Source: Lanius collurio
Lineage: Eukaryota; Chordata; Aves; Passeriformes; Laniidae
Direction: 5' to 3'
Length of the DNA stretch: 64,000 nt
Assembly (NCBI GenBank): GCA_020086605.1
Contig: JACBWW010000012.1
Span: forward strand, 17,612,256 to 17,676,255
Part shown: positions 26,138 through 37,543 of the stretch, piece by piece
Layout: each line of letters opens with the position of its first letter
How positions within the stretch are numbered: the stretch's first letter is position 1
Program-made: the position numbers and the translations under genes
The notes under the pieces: generated by a model
Told to the model about the DNA's origin: nothing
Seen by the model: the letters and a program-made list of their open reading frames with translations, nothing else
Databases searched by the model: none

Positions 26138-26480
26138 TGGAGCAGGGTCTGGAGTGCAAGTCTTCCAAGGAGGAGCTGAGAGAGCTCAGGTTGTTTAGCC
26201 TGGAGGAAAGGAGGCTCAGGGGATACCTTATCACTCTTTGTAACTTCCTAAAAGAAGGCTGTAGTTAGGCGGGAGTTGGTCTTTTTTTTCCAAGTAATGA
26301 GCAATAGGACAAGAGGAAATGATCCTAAATTGTGCCATTGGAGGTTGAGATTTAATATCAGGAAAAATTTTTTCACTGATAATTCAGACAATAAAATCCT
26401 GTTCCCACTGGTAACCTTTGTGGTATCTTTTCCTTGGAAGTGGTTTTGGAGCTGAAAAAACTGTGGCATGTGAGGAAAAT
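26138..26480 (+). mobile_element. CR1 LINE fragment, sense, 3' end lost
   Basis: Successive CR1 landmarks in the right order: GGAGCAGGGTCTGGAGTGCA, GAGGAGCTGAGAGAGCTCAG, TTGTTTAGCCTGGAGGAAAG, GGAGGCTCAGGGGATACCTT, ATCACTCTTTGTAACT, AATAGGACAAGAGGAAATG, ATATCAGGAAAAATTTTTTC and CTTGGAAGTGG. The canonical 3' octamers are missing and the sequence fades after GTGGCATGTGAGG. It is an old truncated copy. Confidence 0.9.
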
Positions 26481-26507
26481 AACAGTTTCATGATTATTCA
26501 GCTCATT

Positions 26508-26592
26508 GGGAGGGAAGGGCATGGGATGGGGAAAGGAGGGGAGAGAAGGTGAAGTGGAAGGAGGAGTAGGGAAAGAGGAAGTACAAGGGAAG
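26508..26592 (+). repeat. Purine-rich (G/A) tract
   Basis: About 85 bases that are almost all G and A, with a few isolated T and C. Such polypurine strands can form triplexes. It abuts the decayed end of the preceding CR1. Confidence 0.75.
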
Positions 26593-29500
26593 AGTAATGG
26601 CAAGCTTATCTTAGCTGTGCTGGTGTTACCAAAACGGATTTCCTTGTGTTTTTCTTCCAGTTTGTGCACAGGTACCAGGAAATAAAAGGCAGCAGAAGTA
26701 GGCACTTGCTAAAACCCCTTTTTATTGTGAGCAATAATGGTGCCTCTGGGCTGGGAACATGAGAAGTATCCTGTGTTACAAGTCTTGATTCCTTGAACTC
26801 AATCTTTAGACTACCTGCCTATTTGTTTTTACTGTTTACAGAATCTATTGGCTTTGACCATGGTACTAGCAGTTGGTGTTCTTTTTTGGGTATTTATGCA
26901 CACAACCTCCATGCATGTCCCTCTAATGCCTATTGATTAGCTGAGTTTACAGAATCTGGTTGCAAGTTTCTTTTTTCTGTTTTCCAAAGTGTCTCCTTAC
27001 TCGAAGAGTATGGAAACACCTTTATAATTACAAATAATAATGGAGAAGCAGCTGATCCCAACTGACCATAGGGATATTCCATACCACATGGCCTCATGGG
27101 GGAAAGAAGAAAGAAAGGGCAGGGGAGGATGTTAGAAGTGATGGCGCTTGTCTTCCCAAGTAACCATTACATGTGATAGAGCCCTTTGTTCCTGGAAATG
27201 GCTGAACACCTGTCTGCCCATGGGAAGTGGTGAATGAATTCCTTGTTTTGCTTTTGCAGATTTTTAGTTCTGTGGATGAAAAGTATTGATATGTAATAAG
27301 AGATGAAATTTTGAAGTGAATTCATTGTCCCACAACATTGAGACAATTCACCTGTTACTCTTTTTTCCTACCTGTTCTGTGGTAGTCAATTACATACCTT
27401 TTGTTCTTCCACATGTGATACAGCTAGAGTGGATATGATACCTTATAGGCTGAAGTAGCACTTGTTTACTTACACTATGCAAATTAGTTTCCTTGGCTAA
27501 TCACACTGAATTTTCTAGTCTCCTTCTTTTCTCCTTGATTTGCAGAGGCAGGTTACTTGTTCTTCAGGGGAGGGATACTACCTGAAGTTTTACTGAGACT
27601 TTTCATTTCACCCTTTTCTGAACAATCAATAATTTCTAGCTAGTCTCACTGAATTGTTCTTTTTCTATCTAAATGGTTTCAGAGAATTTCCTATGTAAAC
27701 AGATACTGGGATAGAGATTGAACTTCTCCTCCCAAAAGAATTTACTCAAACCTCTTGTTTTCTGCTGTCTGCAGAGATGGACACTTGTGGAAAGATAGAG
27801 TAGTATTCCCGACAGATTTCACAGTCTGCAGAAATGTAACTATGCACAACAGCATAACCTCTAAGCAAAATCTTTCTGTGTTTCCTGTGCCTACCTCCCA
27901 TATTTATTAAATTTTCAAATCTTACATGTGCCCTAAAAGGAAAACCTTGCGTGCAAAGCTACTGGTCTTACATCTAGCAAAGCCTATTTGCCTTCTACAT
28001 CTTAAGACTGATGTAGAAAAGTAGTGAGGAAAAGAACTGAAAAGCTTAGTGCTCAGTCAGATGGGAAAACATGGAAATGGAAGGCAGGAGGGAACAATTA
28101 CATAAGTCAGTGATTTCAGGAAAAAAGCCCAGCAAGCTGCTATCAAATTAAAAAGAAAAAAAAAAGATGATGGAAGGGAAGTAGAGATTGACCCTTCTAT
28201 TAGCATGATATGCCATCTGATGTTACATCTCTGTAAAATAAACAATATATCTGTATTAAGCATCCTTTTAAAATCTTCATCCTTTTCGGTTAGCAGAGAT
28301 TGACTTATAATAATAAATAATAATAAAACTAACAAATAGTCCTTGATTTCTTGGGGTAAATGGACTGTGTATGTCCTCAAAGTATGCACGACCTTTAGTT
28401 TCATGAAGGTCTGTCATTCTCTTTCTTCACATTGATCATCCTTTTAAGAGAACAGTTCTTACTGTTTTAAGTAGTAGACCTCATTCCTGGTCCTATTACT
28501 CCAGACTGTTAACTCTGGAATTTTCCCTTTTTTGCTCCACTCTTTCACATTTTTTTTCAGAAAACTTGGGTTGTTTTACTTTTTTTAGTGTAAAAGCTCA
28601 CTGATGGCCGTATCTTGCTTGATTTTTATTTTTTTTAAACCAAACCTTTACTTCATAGACAGTGGTTTATTCCTCATCATATTTAGCTTATTTATACTAA
28701 CATCTATGTATTTTTTTCATGTACTTGTTGAGTTCAAGACAAACATGAATGCACTAAATGAATTGAATAAATGTATTTCTGTGGGCCTGGTTTTGCCCAC
28801 TAGAGAGAACACTGAGATTCATCAGGGAATAAAAGCAACTGATGACTTGTTCTACATATGACTGAGGAATTTGTCAAAGGAAAATAGAGATTCTAATGCA
28901 TTACTGCCTATATGGTTTGTATCTGTACGGTTTTCTCAAGACAATATTTAGTTAAACCAAATTATCAGGGAAAAACTAGTTCTTCATATTTTTAGAAAAT
29001 CTTCATGTGAAAGACAATTTTATGAATGGAAGAACAACATAAAGGAAAGAACTCATTTGTCTTTTCTCTCTCAGAATAAGTGAACCTACTTTGTATCCTA
29101 CTCAAATGTGGTTAAGTAATAGAATTTTATAACAGAAAAGAACCTCCTCCCAAAGCAGTAAAACCACTCATGTTGAAGTCTGACCCATTCTAAGTAAAAC
29201 TTAAAGAGATTTAAGTGTATTTCCATGTGGAATCAAATGATTGTTAAATCATGGAAGTGTTTTCTTAAAGAAAACAATTAATTCAAACTCTGATATTTTG
29301 TCATTTTTTGAGTAAAAATTACATGGTTATCTGGAAAGGCTAGAAGGCCATTTTATTTAAAACATTCAAATTTTTATGTAAAAACATGTAAAGCTTGTAA
29401 AAGTAAAATTCTATTTGAAGCACAGTGTCAGATTTTTAAGTAGTTCTTTTCTAAAAGGAAAAACAAAATTCCTGTAATCTAATGCAATTTCCAGACATTA

Positions 29501-30774
29501 CAAGAATGAAAGCTGTACTCATGGTTTCTGAGAAGTGCAGCTGAATGTGTTACATCTGGGCTATTGCACAGGTGAAAAGTAGTTGCTGAATAGGTCTTCT
29601 GATTACTCTGTCTCTGTAGAATTGGTTAGGAAGGATAAGAATGTAGTATTCAATAATAATCATGTATTGTTTAGAGACATACTCCTGCAAAATGTATTCT
29701 TAGGTAGTTTTTACTTCATTGAGTAAATAATTTTTTGGCGGAAAGATGTATTTCCTAGTAGTGTTGTTATGAATACTTGAAGCAGTGTAAATAAGTCATT
29801 TTCATGGTTCTGTAAAAGAGCACTGATTATAAGTAGAGTATTTAAAAAGATAGTACTGACATAAATACTTAAAATCCAGATCATGGATTTCCCTCACCAG
29901 TGATTGATGGTTCTTTGCACAGGACCCGGAGGGAGTTCGAATGTGAAACAAAGATGTCAATAGTATGGCCCTAAAGGGAAGTCTGGCCCTTCTGTCTATT
30001 CAAATAAGTATTTTAAAATTTTGCCTGAAGCATTCTGTTACAGGTGTATTATTAGAGCAATCTCTTGTAAGTTAGCCAGTGGCTAATAAATCAGTTACCA
30101 TTTCACTGTGAGAAATGTCATTCTGCAGAACAGCATAGCCACAGAGCACTTCCTAGCTGGAATGTGAGCAATGAGTTTGTCTTCAGAAACCATGAACACC
30201 AGATTTCTAGGGAAAGGATATAAAACTAGTTTGGGCTTTTCTCTCTTTCAATATGGCCATTCCAGCTAGTGCTAATATTTTAATAGGCTGCCATGTGATC
30301 TATGTAGTATGATTTTTCTGTACTGAAAGATTGATCTCTTATTACATTGACTTAAATTATTCTTGCTTTTGGAATTCTTACGTGCTGAAAATTAGTGCCT
30401 TTAGTCTTTCACTTTTATTGCACATATTGATTACATATTTCAAAATAAAGCAGATTTTAAAATTAGTCTCTGACTAAGTTTGCAGAAAGATTCACTCCTT
30501 ATGTTAACATCACATACTCATTTAAATAGTAGAGTTGTACTTACTTACAGTAGTTTTAAGGGTTTTTTTCCTTGACTCAGTAATATTTTTTTTGTTTGTT
30601 TTAGAGTTGATTAAAAGAAAAGTCTTAAAATTTCAACAAAATTACAAGGCCAAAACTAATGTATCATCTTAATAGTAACTGCAGATACCAGAAATGTCTG
30701 TTTCAATTTCTTTTGAGATATAGTGTTATTTTCTATGGTGTGAGAGTTAATGTTTTGAACATGTTTAAATGTAG

Positions 30775-30908
30775 ACTCGTGATGTATATTGAAAGAGACA
30801 GCAGAAAGACCATGCCAGGAAAAGAGCAGCAAGGTGGCAGTGAATACCTGTCAAAATGCCTGGATCTTCTCATCTATCACATTGTGAGGGAGCTGCCAGG
30901 AATTCTAG
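30775..30908 (+). CDS. ULK4: ULK4 exon f (134 nt, phase 2 to 1)
   Basis: The first base completes an arginine codon, giving R-LVMYIERDSRKTMPGK, and the exon ends REL-PGIL plus one base of a glycine codon. IERDSRKT followed by PGKEQQ and EYLSKCLDLLI is a distinctive ULK4 signature. The acceptor (ACATGTTTAAATGTAG) has almost no pyrimidine tract, so branch-point or exonic enhancers probably matter here. The donor is TAG|GTAAAT. A charged loop (RKTMPGKEQQGGSE) separates two helices. Confidence 0.95.
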
Positions 30909-33770
30909 GTAAATTCGGTTTGTTAACCAAACAGATCTTACCTTTCCTTACTCTATCAAAAACAGATACATCCTTAAATGTATAGGTGGAAAGACTGTAT
31001 TTTCTGATTACATCAAGTTTGCATGATAACAGCTCCCTGAAATTTTTTAGATATGTCATGATCAGGTATTTTGTATTGTAATGCATGATATCCTATATTA
31101 ATGTTTTGTGTTTGTAGAATGGTAAGCCCCATCAGCTCAGTCAGGAATGAAGCCCAGAGGTACAAGAAGTTTTATCAATGTTCTTAAGATAATGTTAAAT
31201 CTACAAGCATTGTACAATCTAAGAACAAATTTGTCCCATAAAGCAGAGGCCTGGGGGAGATGCAACAGGGCATATCTCTGAGTAAGCTTTAATCACTTAC
31301 GCTGGAATTTATAGATTATTTGCTACACACAGTTTTTCTGGAAAATTTCATCTTAAATACTTCAGTTGTTTTAGATGCCTGAAACCAATTTGCTCATGCA
31401 TACACGCTTTATTTTCATAAAATTATTTTCTGATGAGATGATACCTGATGTATTTTTCATCTTCTCTACATTATCACTAGGATATTGAAAATGTAATGGT
31501 AGCACTGCAAAGGTTAGTAGACCTAAATGTCATTCTGCCATTTTAAAAGAAATTTTACTTCCTCTGCTAATGCAAATTTTTGCCTTGCTGCAAACACCTG
31601 ATCCCCTTTTTTCTAACTAAATACCAGGTTTGCCTATTGGCTATATTTCAGACTATAAATGTCTGAAGCACACATTCACCTCCTACTGTTTATATGTACT
31701 ATATGCAACTGATGTAGTAGGGTCTTATCTTTCCTGAGAATCTGAAGTTCTATACCACATGTAGATAGTTACTATCATTATACATGGTGCATCAATTGCT
31801 TAGACAGGTAATTACTACTGATTTACAATCTCAATGCATTGTTGAGAACTGATACCAAGCATAATTTCTACACTTTGTTTTCTTTTCCAAGCTAGATCTG
31901 TGTGTTGATTGTTGTCAGTAATCTTAATTTTCCTTTCTGTATTTGTCCACATTTGTCAGAAGTCTTTTTCTTTTTATTGCTATATGGTGAAGGAGCATGT
32001 ACTGCTTCAGTTGGTAAAAGCTATGGGCTCCTAAGAATAATAATCAGATTTTAAAATTGGAACAGTGAAAAGCAGTTTAACTGTTGAATTAGAATTAATC
32101 CTAGCTGGCTTTTTTAATATGCATTCCTGTAAGCTCCTTACTGATCCCATCTTCTTCCACCAGATGTAGCTATAAACCAAATAGATTAACAAATAGTAGA
32201 AATTTACCTCAAAGATACATTTGAACAAAAGAAATAAATTGTTAATCTTCTGGTTAATTTAAAAAGTTTTTGGTTGTTAAAAATAGGAAAGTAATTTTAT
32301 TTCTGCATTTATAATATTTAACCTATTTTTAGGAAGTAGATATAAATTGTTTAGATCATGCAAAAATTAAAGGTAGCCATATTTTCTGTCTATGTACTTA
32401 TCAAATGCAGAATTGCCAAATGTGATGATTATATAGTCCTTAAAATATAGAAAGTGAGATTGTTCAGTAAATTAGTTACTAACCACAGTGAGGTCTTGTT
32501 GAATTACACTATTGTGGATAGTTCAGAACAAAAATGCTTTAATGAAAAAAAGTGTTGTGTTTTATGTATTTGAAGAGTTTTAAGCAACCCTTTCTTTCTT
32601 TACCGGTGAGTGAGTCAAATCTTTAAGGCCTACTTTAGTGCCAGGCTCTGTCCTTTCTGCTTATACTGGAAACTGAACTCCATGGGAACAGAAGAAAAGC
32701 ATTGGTATTATTCAACATGATTAAACTCTATCTTACTCTGAAAGGAAAGGACTTTTCTGGCCTGAAAAAATCATATAAAATACTGAGTCCCATTCTTTAT
32801 TTGTCTACCATATTTTTGAATTCCCTTTTACAGTTTTGAGCAGCTATCTTTTTAGGGAGAAAAATATAATAGATGCTCTTTTAAGACAGCATTTGGCTTT
32901 TAATATTTTCAGGTTATAGGGACAGAATTTTCCTTCTTTCCATATGAGTTACCTTTTCTCATGCTGCTTCTGTTCTTTATCCCATGCAGAAGAGGTTTGC
33001 ATTTTGTAGGCAATAGGAAGCGTGACACAAATTATGCATGATGTTCCTTGATTTTTATATGTCTCTTCTGAGTCTGAAGTATAATTTTCACACTTGCAAT
33101 TAAAATTTTGTTTGCTTATTATCATGTCTGAGGTTTGTCATGGACGCAACTAAGTTCTCTCGTTGAGCTGTTGCCGTCTCTTTTATGAGAATTCCTATAG
33201 CTTTAGGTCACTCATGTCACAGTTAAATTGGTGTTTGAGAATGTGTATGCATGGCTTTTGGAAGGATCTCTTTTTTTGGAGGGTAGGGATGTTTGGGGTT
33301 TTATTTCCACTTGAACTGTGGTGCAGGGGAAACGTACTGCTTCAGCATTGTGTCACCCACTAATCTTGGTTCATTCAGTTCTTGATTAGCTGAAAGTCAT
33401 GAGAACTTTGCTTTTTATTTCACTGGAAATAGAATTGCATCTATAGAATTTAGTCAGTGTAAGTTCACTCTGCCAAGAGCAGTAATTTCATCTTTACTTC
33501 AACATCCGCCTGACTTATCCTCACTGTTTTGCCAGAGGTCACCTTTGCCTGTCCCTGTAGCCAGAGTAGGGAACTGACCTGGTTGAACACTGAGCTAGGA
33601 AAGAGAAGTGCTGGATCAGCCTGATTCCTCATGCAGTCACATGAGCACTACTTCAAGCAGTCAGAGAAGGAATGAACAGAGGCTACTGGAACAGAGATGT
33701 TTTATTTGTCATTTGCTGTTATTTAGTGATGTTTTTATGTTGGATCAGCCTGAAATGCTCTTTTCTGTAG
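30909..33770 (+). other. ULK4 intron (2.9 kb)
   Basis: AT-rich intron with no transposon recognised. A 13-base word, TGGATCAGCCTGA, occurs twice shortly before the 3' splice site (33612-33624 and 33741-33753). Confidence 0.85.
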
Positions 33771-33892
33771 GTGACATTCTCAGTGCCCTAACTAATGTCT
33801 CTGGACGTAAACACCCATCAATGGTTCAGGCCAAACAGCTGAAGATGTGCCTCCCTATGATGCCTGTAGTGCTTCATCTTGTGACATCCCAG
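33771..33892 (+). CDS. ULK4: ULK4 exon g (122 nt, phase 1 to 0)
   Basis: The exon follows CTCTTTTCTGTAG. The first two bases complete a glycine codon, giving G-DILSALTNVSGRKHPS, and the exon ends VVLHLVTSQ before GTAGAT. The VSGRKHPS and KQLKMCLP motifs are conserved in ULK4. A continuous open frame runs from 33608 to 33985, but the exon is defined within it by splice sites and by homology. Confidence 0.96.
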
Positions 33893-34210
33893 GTAGATTT
33901 TTTTTTTCCCCAAAGATTTGTAGCACAGAGGACAAACTCTTACAGTTTTCCAAAATCTGATTTCTGTCAATCATGGTCAGAATGAGTAAAATAGAGGTTT
34001 TGTTAATGCATAGATATGTGAATGAGTATTCCACCTATGAAACAGCATTTGATAAACGTACATTATATAACATCTGTAATGACAGAAGCAAATACAGATT
34101 TTGTTCTCTTTTTTTTTCTTTTTACCATGTGAAATAGTTGTTTTACTTTTTCTGGTCATGAGATATGCATTTAATGTAATTTTTTTTCAACTTTGGCTCA
34201 TTTCAAATAG
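33893..34210 (+). other. ULK4 intron (318 bp)
   Basis: Short intron from GTAGAT to AAATAG. It contains several T runs, including nine T shortly after the donor. Nothing else is seen. Confidence 0.9.
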
Positions 34211-34267
34211 GTGTTTCGTCCCCAAATAGTCACAAAGGAGTTTCTTTTCAACTATGGCATCTTACTT
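34211..34267 (+). CDS. ULK4: ULK4 exon h (19 codons, phase 0 to 0)
   Basis: A small exon between CATTTCAAATAG and CTT|GTGAGT. It encodes VFRPQIVTKEFLFNYGILL, which joins LVTSQ of the preceding exon to give the conserved LVTSQVFRPQ string of ULK4. It is only 318 bp downstream of the preceding exon. Length is divisible by three, so in-frame skipping is possible in principle. Confidence 0.95.
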
Positions 34268-37200
34268 GTGAGTATAAAGTCCAAGTTAAATACCTTTACA
34301 AGATATAACTATGCATAAAATTTTGGAAATTACTTTAATAAAATAAAATTGTATTAAATTTCTAAATTGGAGAGAGAAGTTTTTTCTGAATATATACTTT
34401 AACCCTTGGTTGTATTCAAAACTTTATATATAATCAGAAAATATTTTCTGTAGTAATTTATTTGTTCAAAGGGACACTGCACATATTTGACAAACTGAGA
34501 ATTTCTTGTGTGCTTTATTTCTGAATAGAAAAGTTCAGCTCTAAATTGCATAGAATATTTTCTGTAGAATTTCATGCTATTATTTTATGAGTAGAAATGA
34601 AAGAGAAATTATAATTAATCTGTATTTAAAGTATTGTTTCTTCTTGTCACCTTTTGCTTCATGCCAGTACTGCTACAAATCCATAGGATGGAAACCTATG
34701 GAGCTAAGATATTTAACTCACGGTGACATTTACTACCTATTTCTGACATTAGCCATAGAAAATGAACTTTTTAGTTGTGCCATTGGATAGGACAGCAGAA
34801 ATGAAGTAGTACAGTTCTAACATAATTTCTTCATATGGAAACAAGTGTTTATACTAAATGAGAAAAAAAAATACTCTGAAGTTGCATACCAGAGTTAAAC
34901 AAATACATTTAAGTGCATGAGTTCATAAATGACAACTAGGTATTTATCTCCAGATAGCATGAAAAATGCTTTACTGCAAACAATTAGATTCAAGTTATGT
35001 GTTCAGATTCCCTTCCTTTCTCCTTTGACTCCTTATTCCAAGAAAATGGGGTTTAATTTAGCTCTATGAAAATATTTGTGTAAAAATTAGCATTAGAATG
35101 ATGAAAAAAAATTTGAAACTGTAGATGTTGAATTACAAAGCCCTTTCTCCCTTTGAAGCATTTGTAACTAGGCAGTAGATTTATTAGTAGTTTTCAATCA
35201 ACCTTCTAGAAGGTGAAATTCTTCTGTCAACAATATAGGTACAGCAGACCAGGTACAATGAAAGTTTTCTTTGATGTTACTCCAGCTTGTTTGAACTACT
35301 GACTGAGGAAGTCAGGCTAGTTATACTAGGACAGCTTTCCTCTCAAATCAAGGAGGAGCAGATTACTCAATGTTTCCTGTGTCATGTCTTGTCTTCATTG
35401 AAAAGAAGGCAATTCAGGAACTTACATACACTGTTTAAATTTAGACTTGAAAAAGTGAGGGACAGTAGTATATCTGAAAAATTGGTATCATATTTTAATC
35501 TATTTTATGTAAATGTGTTATGATACGACTAATATAATTTCATCTGAAGAGTAACTATCCATTCTATCAGGCAACAATCTACTCTGGAAATTTGTGTTTA
35601 GCAACATTCCCATTGACATCTATAAAGGAACATTCGATCATCAGCTTGTACTTTTTCAAAGTACTGTGCTATAATTGAGACCCCATAAACTTTAGCAAGG
35701 CAGTCTTTTCTGGTTTTTTTGCTCTATTTTTTTTTCCCTGATTTATTCAATAGTCTTGTTCTTAACAATAAGAAATTGTGAGGAGTGGAAAGATGTATGC
35801 TTGGGCTCTGGAAGGAAAAGAGCAGTTGTTTTCCTCTAACGGTTGTTCATTGAGACTTTTTTTTCTTGCTGCTTTGAAGTTACTTCCATCATCACTGTAA
35901 TTTTCAGTAGTGTTGAGCAAAGAAATTGAGAGGGAGTCGGGACAGTCCTTTCATGTTTTCTGCTGTGAACAGAAGTACCTGGCGGACGTGCCATGCCCCA
36001 AAGGCACAGCTAATAGCAGGCTTCTGGTGGTGGCTCCTGCACAGGGCACAGACTCACCTGTAGCAAAATACACATACACCATTTCTCTCTGTTGCTTAAG
36101 AAACCTAAGATAGTTGCATTTCTTTAATCTTTTCCTTGTGTTTCTAATATAAAATTAGTAAGCTTTAGTAGCCAGAACAATTTTTGCACCAACTATTTTG
36201 ATGTTTCCAAATCAATCTTGAGACTATGGTCGCGTGAAACTGTCTAAAATTTAGCAAACAAAATAATTTGCTCTCTTCCAAAACAAGTTAATTAGATATT
36301 ACCTAGACATTTTCTTTAAATGATTGGGAAGATAACTTTTCTTTATAGAAGCACTTGTTTTTTATGACTGCTTCTGAGGTGCTTTTAAATAATGAAATAT
36401 ATAATTGGTTTCTAACTTTATTTTTAATTAGAGAAGAATCCTTCAGATGTTTCTTACATACTGTGAAAAAGATAACCCATATAGAAACTTCTGCCAATTT
36501 AATATGTAATAAGAAAAATTTAATTGTTAGTGAAATATAAAACAAATACCATTTTCTTAAATACTACGTTAGTAAAAAAAGAGCATACTACAAATTCCAC
36601 AGAGAATTTTTCTTCCTTAGCAAGTCTTAATAACATGTCTTTTGCATCCAGACGGAATAAACAACTTTGCATAGAAGTGAAAGCAGAAGAACAGTGGGTC
36701 TAATTTTACAATATTTACTTTATCCAGATTATTAATATCTTATTGATCCTATTCCTTAAAATGATGACGATTTAGTTGATTTTTAATAGAAAGTTATGTA
36801 TGCATTTTTGCATGTTCTCCTGAGTGTAACTGCATCCACAGTGAGTATAGTATACACAGAGATCAAAAAGATGGTACAAAATAACAGAAAATTGCATTTC
36901 TGAAAGGTCTTTGGTCACTTTAGTGAGTTATTTTGGCAAAGCCACATCCAAGGTAGTTCCAGGGCTTCTAAGAAATTACAGTGTTCTGTTAACAGTGAAG
37001 ACATTTAATTACTGTCTATTTAGCTGGAAATGTCATAATTTCTGATACTAGTCAGAGGAATAATTCTTACTGTACTCCACATTTAACTGTCCAGCAGCAA
37101 TACAGACTTGCAAAATTATAACAGCTAGGTCATTAGCACTTTCAGTTTTAGATAATTAACATGAAATTTTATCCCAATGTAGGTGCATTAATATCGTGTA

Positions 37201-37306
37201 TTTGAACAGTTCTTTAAAGAATTTCTTGTTGTAATAATTCAGTGATTATGCTTTTTAATTTTTTTTTCCTGAAGTATTTTTAACATAAATGCTGCTTCTT
37301 TTGTAG
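34268..37306 (+). other. ULK4 intron (3.0 kb)
   Basis: AT-rich intron. No transposon, RNA gene or additional exon is recognised. Open frames at 35287-35523 and 34587-34790 do not resemble known proteins. Confidence 0.85.
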
Positions 37307-37358
37307 GAGTTCATCAGATCGATAGATTCAGGAGAAACAAACTTGGATAGAGCAATAG
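37307..37358 (+). CDS. ULK4: ULK4 exon i (52 nt, phase 0 to 1)
   Basis: The acceptor is GCTTCTTTTGTAG and the donor is ATAG|GTAGAG. The exon encodes EFIRSIDSGETNLDRAI plus the first base of glycine. The SIDSGETNLD-AIG signature is conserved in vertebrate ULK4 and forms a loop between helices. It is separated from the next exon by only 90 bp. Confidence 0.94.
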
Positions 37359-37448
37359 GTAGAGTAACGTAGGATATTGCAGTACTTTTAGGAGCATGTA
37401 TTTTTGCTATTGAATTTTATGAAGAAATATGATTTCTTTTACCTACAG
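37359..37448 (+). other. ULK4 micro-intron (90 bp)
   Basis: Begins GTAGAG and ends CTTTTACCTACAG. It is close to the lower size limit of vertebrate introns and suggests splicing by intron definition. The two flanking exons form one codon for glycine across it. Confidence 0.93.
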
Positions 37449-37543
37449 GGCAAGCTGCATCAGAAGAATTGATTAAGACTACTTTATTGACCTTTGAAGC
37501 AGTTACAGAGCATCCTAGCTTGCTGAGGATCCATCGCTTGACT
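37449..37543 (+). CDS. ULK4: ULK4 exon j (95 nt, phase 1 to 0)
   Basis: The first two bases complete glycine, followed by QAASEELIKTTLLTFEAV, and the exon ends LLRIHRLT before GTAAGT, a perfect donor. The ASEE-IK and TFEAV residues agree with ULK4. The C-terminal HRLT continues into VEDCILPPLV in the next exon, which lies 8.2 kb downstream. Confidence 0.95.

Larger units (their letters stand above)
23867..30774 (+). other. ULK4 intron (6.9 kb)
   Basis: Intron with a possible LTR scrap at 25971-26040, a sense CR1 at 26138-26480 and a purine-rich tract at 26508-26592. The remainder shows no recognised element or coding exon. Confidence 0.85.

Noticed and set aside
26373..26705. Minus-strand proline/serine-rich ORF of 110 codons
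   Set aside because: It is the complement of the polypurine tract at 26508-26592 and of a CR1 fragment; the Pro/Ser richness reflects that composition.
33608..33985. Plus-strand ORF of 125 codons
   Set aside because: It is ULK4 exon g plus read-through into both introns. The real coding part is 33771-33892.
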